Source: Streptosporangiaceae bacterium (GTDB lineage Bacteria > Actinomycetota > Actinomycetes > Streptosporangiales > Streptosporangiaceae). Taken from it: a DNA stretch of 8,892 bases. Positions 1 to 6,525 of the stretch are shown piece after piece (position 1 is the first letter of the stretch; each line of letters begins with the position of its first letter). A model generated the notes under the pieces. It made no database searches. It was not told the origin of the DNA and worked only from the letters and a program-made list of their open reading frames with translations. Both the position numbers and the translations under genes were made by a program. The stretch covers positions 1-8,892 of the forward strand of contig JASIGS010000268.1 in the NCBI GenBank assembly GCA_030052355.1, in the 5' to 3' direction.

Positions 1-630
1 GAGCCAGAGGCCGCCGAGCCGGAGGCCGTCGGGCTGGAGGCCGTCGGGCTGGAGGCCGCTGGGCCGCACGCTGCTGGGCTCGATGCGGGCGAGCCCGGCC
101 TGCGGGCGAGCCTGGAGGCGGTGCTGCTCGTGGCCGACCAGCCGGTGCCGGTGAAGGAGTTCGCCGAGGTAGTCGAGCGGTCGCCCGGCGAGGTCGACGC
201 CGCGCTGCGTTCCCTCGCCGAGTCCTACACGCGCGAGCACCGCGGCTTCGACCTGCGAGAAGTGGCTGGCGGGTGGCGGTTGTATACCCGGGCGGAGTTC
301 GCCCCGGTCGTCGAGCGGTTCGTCAGCGAGGGACAGGAGGTCCGGCTGACGCAGGCAGCGCTGGAGACGCTGGCCGTCGTGGCGTACCGGCAGCCCGTGA
401 GCCGGGCCAGGGTGTCGGCCGTCCGCGGCGTTAACTGCGACGGCGTGATGCGCACGCTTGTGCTGCGCGGGCTCGTCGAGGAGGCAGGGACCGAGTCGGA
501 GACCGGGGCCACCCTGTTCCGGACCACCGCGTACTTCCTGGAACGCCTCGGCCTGCCGGGCCTGTCCGATCTGCCGGAGCTCGCGCCGTTCCTGCCAGAT
601 GCCGGCGAAGAACCGGACACCGGGTCATGA
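1..630 (+). CDS. scpB: Segregation and condensation protein ScpB (5' end outside window)
   Basis: ScpB is the winged-helix partner that, with the kleisin ScpA, binds SMC and helps condense and segregate the chromosome. The frame is open from base 1, so the true start lies upstream. A GTG at 121 is in frame but falls inside the conserved first helix (LRASLEAVLLVADQPVPV), so it is not the likely start. The hallmark second winged helix is clear around nt 345-495, with LETLAVVAYRQPVSRA and an RGVNCDGVMRTL stretch, followed by the usual tail YFLERLGLPGLSDLP. Upstream of the domain lies an acidic, Ala/Glu/Gly-rich low-complexity segment with a short repeat. The stop overlaps the start of the pseudouridine synthase gene (ATGA), as is common in actinobacterial scpA-scpB-rsuA/rluB operons. 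Identification is secure; only the N-terminus is missing. Confidence 0.95.
   Translation, partial: EPEAAEPEAVGLEAVGLEAAGPHAAGLDAGEPGLRASLEAVLLVADQPVPVKEFAEVVERSPGEVDAALRSLAESYTREHRGFDLREVAGGWRLYTRAEFAPVVERFVSEGQEVRLTQAALETLAVVAYRQPVSRARVSAVRGVNCDGVMRTLVLRGLVEEAGTESETGATLFRTTAYFLERLGLPGLSDLPELAPFLPDAGEEPDTGS
21..64 (+). repeat. 15-bp tandem repeat in the scpB N-terminal region
   Basis: Two exact copies of a 15-bp unit (21-35 and 36-50) are followed by an imperfect third (51-64). Because the unit is a multiple of three, it encodes repeated E-A-V-G-L residues in the non-conserved N-terminal extension of ScpB. This looks like replication slippage in a disordered linker. A regulatory role is not suggested by anything visible. 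Confidence 0.75.
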
Positions 631-1463
631 CCCCGGCCGGACCCGGCCGGCCACGGAGTCGGTCAGCCGGTCGCTCAGCAGCCAGGGACGTCGTCCCCGC
701 TGAGGACTTTCCCGAGCGGGACTCGCTCGCCGACGTCCCCGGCGGCGTCCGCCTGCAGAAGGTGCTGGCCGCCGCGGGGGTCGGCAGCCGGCGGCACTGC
801 GAGGAGCTCATCGGCGAGGGCAGGGTCGAGGTAGACGGCGAGGTCGTGCGCAGGTTCGGCGCCAGGGTCGATCCGCGGCGCCAGGTCATCAGGGTGGACG
901 GGCGGCGCATCCCGGCCAGCGAGGACCTGGTCTACCTGGCGCTGAACAAGCCGGCCGGCGTGCTGACCACGATGTCAGACAGCCGGGGCCGCCAGACGAT
1001 GGCGGATCTGCTCGGTGACACCACCGAGCGGCTGTTCCACGTCGGCAGGCTTGACTATGACACCGAAGGCCTGATGCTGCTGATGAACGACGGCGAGCTG
1101 GCGCACCGGCTGGCACACCCGCGATTCGGTGTGCCCAAGACCTACCTTGCCGATGTGGCCGGACCGGTACCGCGGGACCTGGCCCGGCAGCTGATGACGG
1201 GGATCGAACTCGACGACGGCGTGGCCAGCGCGGACAACTTCCGGGTCGTGGAGCGGGCGGGCTCGCGCGCGCTCGTGGAGATCACCCTGCACGAGGGGCG
1301 CAAGCACATCGTCAAGCGCATGCTCGCCGCAGCCGGGCACCCGGTGAGCAGGCTCGTGCGGACCCAGGTAGGGCCGGTGACGCTCGGCTCGCTGCGGCCA
1401 GGAGACACCAGGCGGCTGACCGCGAAGGAAGTCGGCGACCTGTACGCCGCTGTCGGCCTGTGA
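627..1463 (+). CDS. rluB: rRNA pseudouridine synthase, RsuA/RluB family
   Basis: This enzyme isomerises a specific uridine of ribosomal RNA to pseudouridine; E. coli relatives RluB and RluE act on 23S rRNA and RsuA on 16S. The 278-residue protein has a basic, low-complexity N-terminal tail (1-40), an S4 RNA-binding domain (about 41-88, VRLQKVLAAAGVGSRRHCEE) and a catalytic domain. The catalytic motif GRLDYDTEGLMLLMNDGE starts at 140, with D143 as the expected catalytic aspartate. NKPAGVLTT at 107-115 and EGRKHIVKRMLAAAGHPV near the C-terminus are also typical. The ATG lies within the scpB stop (ATGA), implying translational coupling. The rluB symbol is the usual actinobacterial label next to scpB; the exact target uridine cannot be read from sequence. 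Confidence 0.9.
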   Translation: MTPAGPGRPRSRSAGRSAARDVVPAEDFPERDSLADVPGGVRLQKVLAAAGVGSRRHCEELIGEGRVEVDGEVVRRFGARVDPRRQVIRVDGRRIPASEDLVYLALNKPAGVLTTMSDSRGRQTMADLLGDTTERLFHVGRLDYDTEGLMLLMNDGELAHRLAHPRFGVPKTYLADVAGPVPRDLARQLMTGIELDDGVASADNFRVVERAGSRALVEITLHEGRKHIVKRMLAAAGHPVSRLVRTQVGPVTLGSLRPGDTRRLTAKEVGDLYAAVGL

Positions 1464-1467
1464 TCGC

Positions 1468-1543
1468 CAGTGCTGTCCCGGGGGGACGACCCCCCGAACC
1501 CCCCGCAGTGCCGTCCCGGGGGGACGACCCCCCGAACCCCCCG
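1468..1543. repeat. Two tandem copies of a 38-bp hairpin-forming repeat
   Basis: Copy 1 spans 1468-1505 and copy 2 spans 1506-1543, differing only at one base (T at 1474, C at 1512). Another CAGT at 1544-1547 looks like the start of a third copy. Each copy holds a perfect 7-bp stem (CGGGGGG / CCCCCCG) with an ACGA loop, followed by GAA and a second C6 run. The - strand therefore carries repeated G6 tracts. It sits just after the rluB stop. Similar G/C-run hairpins occur after genes in many actinomycetes and are often read as terminators or REP-like dispersed repeats. Confidence 0.9.
1479..1496 (+). terminator. Candidate terminator hairpin after rluB (repeat copy 1)
   Basis: Stem 1479-1485 pairs with 1490-1496 around the loop ACGA. 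An identical hairpin follows at 1517-1534, and a third, 6-bp one (CCGCCC/GGGCGG, loop GTCA) lies at 1564-1579. None has a U-tract, which is often absent from actinobacterial terminators. Position 16 nt after the rluB stop suits transcription termination or 3'-end protection. Termination itself is inferred. Confidence 0.45.
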
Positions 1544-1630
1544 CAGTAGTCTGACCCGGCGGGCCGCCCGTCAGGGCGGGCGCACGCCAGGACTACCGAT
1601 CGGCTCGAATGCTCAGGGAAGGGGAGGCAA

Positions 1631-1993
1631 GTGGCTGTCCGTGCAGTCCGTGGCGCGGTCCAGGTCGAGGGGAACGATCGGGAGCAGATCCTGGCCGGTA
1701 CCGCCGAGCTAGTCACGGCCGTGATGACGCGGAACGAGCTCACGACTGACGACGTGATCAGCGTGATCTTTACGGCTACCCCGGACCTGAACGCAGAGTT
1801 CCCGGCCCTGGCCGCGCGTCAGCTCGGATTCCAGGAGGTTCCGCTGCTGTGCGGCATGGAGATCGACGTCCCCGGGGCGATGCCGCATGTGGTCAGGCTC
1901 ATGATGCACGTCGAGACCGCCAGGCCGAGGTCCGCGCTCCAGCACGTCTACCTGCACGGTGCGGCGGCCCTCCGGCTGGACATCGCGCAGTGA
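1631..1993 (+). CDS. aroH: Chorismate mutase, AroH class (monofunctional)
   Basis: It converts chorismate to prephenate, the branch step to phenylalanine and tyrosine. The 120-residue protein matches the Bacillus subtilis-type trimeric AroH fold in length and along its whole sequence (VRAVRGA, FTATPDLNAEFPALAAR, CGMEIDVPG, HVYLHGAAALR). Active-site residues known from the B. subtilis enzyme are in place: R7, F57, R63, C74, E77, R89 and Y107. The GTG start at 1631 puts R7 at its usual position and follows a purine-rich GGGGAGG (1621-1627) with an unusually short 3-nt gap to the start. No better in-frame start exists. The stop overlaps the tyrA GTG by 4 bp, linking consecutive pathway enzymes. 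No N-terminal ACT or other regulatory domain is present, so feedback control probably resides in TyrA. Confidence 0.95.
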   Translation: MAVRAVRGAVQVEGNDREQILAGTAELVTAVMTRNELTTDDVISVIFTATPDLNAEFPALAARQLGFQEVPLLCGMEIDVPGAMPHVVRLMMHVETARPRSALQHVYLHGAAALRLDIAQ

Positions 1994-3111
1994 CCACCGG
2001 GCCCGCGCAGGATGCGTCGGAGTGCCTGGCCAGCGCCGTCGTCATCGGGACGGGTCTCATCGGCACGTCGGTGGCCCTCGCACTCCGCGAGCGCGGCCTG
2101 GCCGTGTGGCTGACCGACAAGGACCCGGCCTCTGCTCGGCTTGCCGCCGAACTCGGCGCGGGCCGCCTGCTTCCTGATGCCGGGCCGGCCGGCGGGCCCG
2201 CCGACGTCGCGGTCCTGGCGGTGCCGCCGCCGGTGGTTGCCGCCGAGCTGCGCGACGCCCAGCGCCTCGGGCTGGCCCGGTGCTACACCGACGTCGCGAG
2301 CGTAAAGCAGCTGCCGCTGGCCGGCGCCCGTGAGCTCGGCTGTGACCTCGCCAGTTACGTGCCGGGGCACCCGCTGTCCGGCCGTGAGCGCTCGGGGCCA
2401 GCGGCGGCCAGGGCCGACCTGTTCCTCGGCAGGCCGTGGGTGATCTGCGAGCTGCCGGAAAACAGCGAGGAAGCGGTCTCGCTGGTAACGGGTCTGTCGG
2501 TGGCATGCGGTGCGCAGCCGGTCAGGTTGTCGCCGGCTGAGCACGACCAGTGGGTGGCGCTGGTGTCGCACGTTCCGCACCTCGTCGCCGTCGCGATGGC
2601 GGCCCAGCTCGAGGACGCCCCGGCCAGCGCCCTGGCACTGGCCGGCCAGGGACTGCGGGACGTGACCAGGATCGCCGCCGGGGACGCCGGGATGTGGACG
2701 CAGATCCTGGCCGCGAACGCGGGCGCGGCCGGTCCCGTGCTGCGGGACGTCGCGGCCGAGCTGGCGCGCGCGGCAGACGCGCTCGACCGAGTGGCTGGCG
2801 GGGCCGAGCAGGCCAGCGGCCAGCTCACCGACTTGCTCAAGCGGGGTCAGGCCGGGGTTGGCCGGATTCCCGGCAAGCGCGGGGGGCCCGCCCGCGAGTA
2901 CCCGACTGTCCAGGTCGTCATCCCCGACCGGCCTGGCGAGCTCGGCAGGCTGTTCGATGCGGCGGGTGAGGCGGGCATCAACATCGAGGACATCAGCATC
3001 GAGCACTCGCCCGGCCTCCCGGTTGGCGTTGCCGAGCTGTGGGTACGGCCGGAAGCAGTGGCAGAGCTGACCGGAGCGCTGGCTGCAGCCGGCTGGCCAG
3101 TCCGCCGGTAG
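1990..3111 (+). CDS. tyrA: Prephenate dehydrogenase with C-terminal ACT domain
   Basis: It oxidatively decarboxylates prephenate to 4-hydroxyphenylpyruvate for tyrosine synthesis, using NAD(P)+. Starting at GTG 1990 (overlapping the aroH stop) gives 373 residues. An upstream in-frame ATG at 1849 lies well inside aroH and is unlikely. Residues 17-27 carry the Rossmann GxGxxG motif (VVIGTGLIGTS). DVASVK (101-106) and GHPLSGRERSG (126-136, conserved H127) match the TyrA active site, and SHVPHLVA lies in the all-helical domain. YPTVQVVIPDRPGELG onward (about 304-370) is an ACT domain, the usual site of amino-acid feedback, probably tyrosine here. The residues between (about 275-300) are a Gly/Arg-rich linker. 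Arogenate versus prephenate preference cannot be settled from the sequence. Confidence 0.93.
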   Translation: MTTGPAQDASECLASAVVIGTGLIGTSVALALRERGLAVWLTDKDPASARLAAELGAGRLLPDAGPAGGPADVAVLAVPPPVVAAELRDAQRLGLARCYTDVASVKQLPLAGARELGCDLASYVPGHPLSGRERSGPAAARADLFLGRPWVICELPENSEEAVSLVTGLSVACGAQPVRLSPAEHDQWVALVSHVPHLVAVAMAAQLEDAPASALALAGQGLRDVTRIAAGDAGMWTQILAANAGAAGPVLRDVAAELARAADALDRVAGGAEQASGQLTDLLKRGQAGVGRIPGKRGGPAREYPTVQVVIPDRPGELGRLFDAAGEAGINIEDISIEHSPGLPVGVAELWVRPEAVAELTGALAAAGWPVRR

Positions 3112-3120
3112 CATCGCCTC

Positions 3121-3867
3121 GTGACCGAAGCAGACGCCGGCACGGGATACACCGGCATGGACGATGTGCAGGGGTTTGACGGGCGGGCCGGCCTGGTGAT
3201 CGCCGTCGACGGGCCGGCCGGATCGGGGAAGTCGAGCGCCGCCCGGCGCGTGGCGACGACGCTCGGCCTGCGGTATCTCGATACTGGCGCCATGTACCGC
3301 GCGCTGACCTGGTGGATGCTCGGCCACCGGATTGACGTCGCGGACGCGGACGCGGTCCGCGCGCACCTGGCGGGCCCGGAGATCACTGTCGGCACCAGCC
3401 CGAAGGCACCGCGGATCTGCGTGGACGGCCAGGACGTCGCGGGGCCGATCCGGAGCCGCGAGGTTTCCAACGCGGTCAGTCAGGTGGCATCGATCCCGCA
3501 GGTACGCGAGACACTGATCGGGATGCAGCGGCAGATCATCGCCGACGCGCTGGCGGCCGGCGCCGGCATCGTGGCCGAGGGCAGGGACATCGGCACGGTG
3601 GTCGCGCCTGAGGCCACGGTGAAGGTGTATCTCACCGCGAGCGAGCAGGTCAGGGCGAGGCGACGCAGCGCCGAGCTGGCAGCCGACCCGGCTGCCACGG
3701 TAGCGGCGACGAAGCGGGAACAGGCTCGCCGGGACCAGCGAGACGCACGGCAGATGGTCAAGGCGGATGACGCCGTGCAGATCGATACCACGGCGCTCGG
3801 GCTGGACGAAGTGGTTGACCGGATCGTCGAGCTCGCGGCGGAACGGCCAGCGGTGTCGCATGGCTGA
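3121..3867 (+). CDS. cmk: Cytidylate (CMP/dCMP) kinase
   Basis: It phosphorylates CMP and dCMP to the diphosphates with ATP, in the cytoplasm. The 248-residue product shows the P-loop GPAGSGKSS (31-39), [10 protein letters not shown] (52-61), [13 protein letters not shown] (from 153) and the lid motif RRDQRD (203-208), all typical of bacterial Cmk. Length is slightly above the usual ~225 because about 20 extra residues precede the P-loop strand. The GTG at 3121 has no clear Shine-Dalgarno, so re-initiation after tyrA (9 nt upstream) is plausible. ATG 3157 (residue 13) or GTG 3166 are alternative starts that would give a more typical length. The 3' end overlaps der by 8 bp. Function is certain, start moderately so. 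Confidence 0.95.
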   Translation: MTEADAGTGYTGMDDVQGFDGRAGLVIAVDGPAGSGKSSAARRVATTLGLRYLDTGAMYRALTWWMLGHRIDVADADAVRAHLAGPEITVGTSPKAPRICVDGQDVAGPIRSREVSNAVSQVASIPQVRETLIGMQRQIIADALAAGAGIVAEGRDIGTVVAPEATVKVYLTASEQVRARRRSAELAADPAATVAATKREQARRDQRDARQMVKADDAVQIDTTALGLDEVVDRIVELAAERPAVSHG

Positions 3868-5251
3868 CGCGGCGGACGGCGGTGCAGACCAGGCCGCCCC
3901 GGTGCTCGCGGTCGTCGGCCGGCCCAACGTCGGCAAGTCGACACTGGTGAACCGCATCCTCGGCAGCAGGCAGGCTGTCGTGGAAGACACGCCGGGCGTG
4001 ACCAGGGACCGGGTCAGCTACGACGCGAACTGGCGCGGACGCACGTTCACCGTGGTGGACACCGGGGGCTGGGAACCGTCGGTCGAGGGGGGCGCGAGTC
4101 TTGCGGCCCGGGTGGCGGCGCAGGCGAGGGTGGCGGTGGACGCCGCCGACGCGGTGCTGTTCGTGGTGGACGCGGTCGTCGGCGCGACCGACGCGGACGT
4201 GGCCGTGGCCAGCGTGCTGCGCCGCTCCGGCAAGCCGGTCGTGCTCGCCGCCAACAAGGTCGACGATGCGCCAAGGGAGCAAGAGGTTCACTCGCTCTGG
4301 TCGCTTGGTCTCGGTGAGCCGGTGCCGGTGAGCGCGCTGCACGGCCGTGGCAGCGGCGACCTGCTCGACCTGATCCTGGCGGCCCTGCCGCAGGCGCCGG
4401 CAGAGCGGGACGAAGCCGAGGGCGGCCCGCGCCGGGTGGCGCTGATCGGGCGACCCAACGTCGGCAAGTCCAGCCTTCTCAACAAGCTGGCAGGCAGCGA
4501 GCGGGTTCTGGTGGACGAGGTGGCCGGGACGACCAGGGACCCGGTGGACGAACTCATCGAGCTGGGCGGCAAGATCTGGCGGTTCGTCGACACCGCGGGC
4601 ATCAGGCGGCGCGCCCGGCAGGCGCAGGGCGCTGACTACTTCGCTGCGCTGCGCACCGAGCGTGCGCTCGAGCGCGCCGAAGTCGCCGTGGTGCTTGTCG
4701 ATGCGAGCGAGCCGCTGACCGAGCAGGACTTGCGGATCATCTCGATGGTCATCGAAGCGGGCAGGGCGCTGGTCATCGCTTACAACAAGTGGGATCTCGT
4801 CGACGCCGACCGGCGCGAGTCGCTCGACAAGGAGATTGACCGGCAGCTGCACAACGCGCGGTGGGCGCCGCGTATCAACATGTCCGCGAGGACCGGCTGG
4901 CACGTAGACCGGCTGGTGCCGGCTCTTGAGGCGGCCCTTGATGGGTGGCAGACCAGGGTGCAGACGGGCAGGCTGAACGCCTGGCTGTCAGCACTCGTCG
5001 CGGCCACGCCGCCGCCAGTGCGCGGCGGCAAGCAGCCGAAGATTATCTTCGCCACGCAGGCAGGTACCCGGCCGCCGCATTTCGTGTTGTTCACGAGCGG
5101 ATTCCTGCAGGCCGGCTACCGGCGCTTCATCGAGCGCAAGCTGCGCGAGGAATTCGGCTTCGCCGGCACCCCTGTGCATGTCACGATGCGATTGCGGGAA
5201 AAGCGGACCGGGCCGTCCGGCCGGGCCGCGCGCGGGCCCGGCCGCGGATAG
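3860..5251 (+). CDS. der: Ribosome biogenesis GTPase Der (EngA)
   Basis: Der is an essential GTPase with two tandem G domains that helps mature the 50S ribosomal subunit. From ATG 3860 the protein has 463 residues. G domain 1 has GRPNVGKS (20-27), DTGG (67-70) and NKVD (132-135). G domain 2 has GRPNVGKS (197-204), VDTAG and NKWD (309-312). A C-terminal KH-like domain follows, ending [11 protein letters not shown], then a short basic Gly/Arg tail. The longer frame reaching back to 3767 lies inside cmk and lacks family similarity. ATG 3860 overlaps the cmk stop by 8 bp, suggesting coupled translation. The final codons form a strong GC hairpin. Confidence 0.97.
   Translation: MADAADGGADQAAPVLAVVGRPNVGKSTLVNRILGSRQAVVEDTPGVTRDRVSYDANWRGRTFTVVDTGGWEPSVEGGASLAARVAAQARVAVDAADAVLFVVDAVVGATDADVAVASVLRRSGKPVVLAANKVDDAPREQEVHSLWSLGLGEPVPVSALHGRGSGDLLDLILAALPQAPAERDEAEGGPRRVALIGRPNVGKSSLLNKLAGSERVLVDEVAGTTRDPVDELIELGGKIWRFVDTAGIRRRARQAQGADYFAALRTERALERAEVAVVLVDASEPLTEQDLRIISMVIEAGRALVIAYNKWDLVDADRRESLDKEIDRQLHNARWAPRINMSARTGWHVDRLVPALEAALDGWQTRVQTGRLNAWLSALVAATPPPVRGGKQPKIIFATQAGTRPPHFVLFTSGFLQAGYRRFIERKLREEFGFAGTPVHVTMRLREKRTGPSGRAARGPGRG
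5218..5244 (+). terminator. Candidate terminator hairpin in the last codons of der
   Basis: A perfect 10-bp all-GC stem (5218-5227 with 5235-5244) closes a 7-nt loop, ending only 4 nt before the der stop codon. There is no U-run after it. It lies at the boundary between the housekeeping block and the regulator module, so a role in ending the operon transcript is plausible. The codons read Gly/Arg/Ala, so ordinary high-GC coding of a basic tail could also produce it. Confidence 0.35.
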
Positions 5252-5310
5252 TGCCGCCGGCCGAATCACGCCGTTGTATCTCGGCTGGATTCTCGACGGC
5301 CCGCTGCGGC

Positions 5311-5323
5311 GTTCGTGTATCGT
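5311..5323 (+). promoter_or_regulatory. Possible promoter -10 region in the 173-bp leader of the first regulator
   Basis: The leader 5252-5424 contains no gene I can support. The most promoter-like word is TGTATCGT, containing TATCGT at 5318-5323, which partly resembles an extended -10. No good -35 was found at standard spacing. If used, it would give a leader of roughly 95 nt containing the palindromes at 5347-5366. Assignment is weak. Confidence 0.2.
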
Positions 5324-5346
5324 CGCAAACACGTGAGCGCAGCAAG

Positions 5347-5366
5347 CGGCTAGCCGTATCCGGATA
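5347..5366. promoter_or_regulatory. Two abutting perfect 10-bp palindromes, candidate operator
   Basis: CGGCTAGCCG (5347-5356) is immediately followed by TATCCGGATA (5357-5366); each equals its own reverse complement. They lie 59-78 nt upstream of the GTG at 5425. Another inverted repeat, ACCGG-AATG-CCGGT, follows at 5383-5396. Such symmetry suits binding by a dimeric helix-turn-helix protein, most simply autoregulation by the adjacent XRE regulator. Binding is inferred. Confidence 0.45.
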
Positions 5367-5424
5367 GCCCAGGCCTTTCCGAACCGGAATGCCGGTCCGC
5401 TGCTTGTTTCAGGGGGCGAGTGCG

Positions 5425-6291
5425 GTGGCTGTGGGTCCGACAGTCCGGCGACGGCGCCTGGGCAGTGAGTTAAGGCGGCTGCGCGAGTCCCAGTCCATGA
5501 AGCTCGAAGAGGTGGCCGAGCAGATCGGCCTCGCGCCTTCGACGCTGTCCAGGATCGAGACCGGCAAGGCCCCCACCAGGCCCGCCTACCTCAACTCGAT
5601 GCTGGCGCTGTACGGCGTGGACGATCCGGCTCAGCGCCAGGCGCTGCTCGACCTGGCCAGGGACGGTCACCGCAAGGGCTGGTGGGCCTTGTGGGACGGC
5701 GTGCTCCCGACCGGGTTCAGCATCTACGTCGGGTTAGAGGCGGAGGCCACGTCCCTGCGTGTCTACGAGCCGCAGGTCGTGCACGGGCTGCTGCAGACGC
5801 CGGACTACGCGCGTTCGGTGATGTCGACGGTACGCAGGCGGCCGACGCCAGAGGAGATCGAGCGCCTGGTCTCGCTGCGAATGCAGCGCCAGGAGGTGCT
5901 CACCCGGCCAGACCCGCTGGACCTGTGGATCGTTCTCGACGAGGCTGTGCTGCGCCGGATGGCCGGGCCCTCGGAGATGATGCGGCAGCAGCTTGAGCAC
6001 CTGTACGAAGCGAGTCAGTGGCCAAATGTCACGCTGCAGGTGCTGTCGTTTGGCAGCGGCCTGCATCCGGGCCTCGGCGGACCGTTCACCATCATCGAAT
6101 TCCCCGAGCGCTTTGATCCCGATGCCGTTTACACCGAGGGTGTCACCGGCCAGGCCTATATAGAGGAGCGGGATCGGGAGGTCCGTGAGCGCTGCGAGGC
6201 CTTTGACTTGCTCCGGGCGACCGCCATGCCGCCAGCCGATTCGGCGCGGCTCATTAAAGCTATATCCGAGTTATCACAAGAATCCGTGTGA
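5425..6291 (+). CDS. XRE-family transcriptional regulator with DUF5753 domain (WhiJ/Scr1-like)
   Basis: This is probably a cytoplasmic DNA-binding regulator. Starting at GTG 5425, which has AGGGGG (5411-5416) 8 nt upstream, it has 288 residues, normal for the family. An ATG at 5389 would add 12 residues but lacks a ribosome-binding site. Residues about 13-67 form a Cro/C1-type helix-turn-helix (LRRLRESQSMKLEEVAEQ, then LAPSTLSRIETGK). The rest matches DUF5753, with GWW at 85-87, YVGLEAEA and the family signature GLLQTPDYA (121-129), and LDEAVLRR further on. It is followed 12 nt later by a DUF397 gene, the usual partner. In Streptomyces such pairs (WhiJ with its small partner, Scr1/Scr2) affect development or antibiotic production. 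The target genes here are unknown. The last 20 codons are noticeably less GC-rich than the rest. Confidence 0.9.
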   Translation: MAVGPTVRRRRLGSELRRLRESQSMKLEEVAEQIGLAPSTLSRIETGKAPTRPAYLNSMLALYGVDDPAQRQALLDLARDGHRKGWWALWDGVLPTGFSIYVGLEAEATSLRVYEPQVVHGLLQTPDYARSVMSTVRRRPTPEEIERLVSLRMQRQEVLTRPDPLDLWIVLDEAVLRRMAGPSEMMRQQLEHLYEASQWPNVTLQVLSFGSGLHPGLGGPFTIIEFPERFDPDAVYTEGVTGQAYIEERDREVRERCEAFDLLRATAMPPADSARLIKAISELSQESV

Positions 6292-6292
6292 A

Positions 6293-6297
6293 AAGGA
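6293..6297 (+). promoter_or_regulatory. Ribosome-binding site of the DUF397 gene
   Basis: AAGGA lies 6 nt before ATG 6304, directly after the stop of the upstream regulator. It is one of the clearer Shine-Dalgarno sites in the window and suggests the small protein is translated independently and perhaps strongly from a shared mRNA. Confidence 0.7.
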
Positions 6298-6303
6298 ATC
6301 TGC

Positions 6304-6516
6304 ATGTCTGAATACGACATCGCCGGCGCATCTTGGACCGCGAGCCGCACATGCAACAACTCGGCGTGCGTGCAGGTCGCATACCTCGCCGGCGGGAAGG
6401 TGGCGGTCCGCGACTCCAAGGACACCGCCAAGGCGCCGCACGTGTTCGACCGCGAGGAATGGACGGCGTTCGTGACCGGCGTTAAGGCGGGTGAGTTCGA
6501 CCCGCCGGAGGGATAG
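6304..6516 (+). CDS. Small DUF397 protein, partner of the DUF5753 regulator
   Basis: The 70-residue protein matches DUF397 along its length: an early tryptophan (W11), the CVQVA segment starting at C22, VAVRDSK (33-39), then EEWTAFVTGVKAGEFD (51-66) at the end. The usual family motif has Glu where this one has Q24. No signal peptide or membrane segment is seen. DUF397 genes in actinomycetes typically sit beside XRE-DUF5753 regulators. For Scr1/Scr2 a toxin-antitoxin-like relationship has been proposed, with the two proteins modulating each other. Here it lies 12 nt after one regulator and 9 nt from the stop of a second, convergent regulator. Its biochemical activity is not known. Confidence 0.88.
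   Translation: MSEYDIAGASWTASRTCNNSACVQVAYLAGGKVAVRDSKDTAKAPHVFDREEWTAFVTGVKAGEFDPPEG
6486..6506. terminator. Candidate bidirectional terminator at the convergent junction
   Basis: A perfect 7-bp stem GGCGGGT/ACCCGCC (6486-6492 with 6500-6506) encloses a 7-nt loop in the last codons of the DUF397 gene. A smaller GGGC-GCTA-GCCC hairpin spans 6521-6532 across the stop codon of the opposite gene. With only 9 nt between the two convergent genes, these are the only visible structures that could end transcripts from both sides. No U-tract is present. Confidence 0.35.
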
Positions 6517-6525
6517 CCGCGGGCG

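Noticed and set aside
1468..1547. CRISPR-like repeat array
   Set aside because: Only two adjoining copies with no unique spacers between them; it is a tandem repeat, not repeat-spacer DNA.
1948..3990. 680-codon open frame on the - strand across tyrA, cmk and the start of der
   Set aside because: It is antisense to three well-identified genes, has Arg/Pro/His-rich composition typical of high-GC shadow frames, and shows no recognisable domain.
3758..4903. 381-codon open frame on the - strand opposite der
   Set aside because: Der motifs are intact on the + strand; the antisense frame is a mirror of biased codon use.
5252..5424. Possible tRNA or small RNA gene in the leader of the first regulator
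   Set aside because: I could not fold a cloverleaf or find a conserved T-loop; the symmetry seen is short palindromes better explained as protein binding sites.
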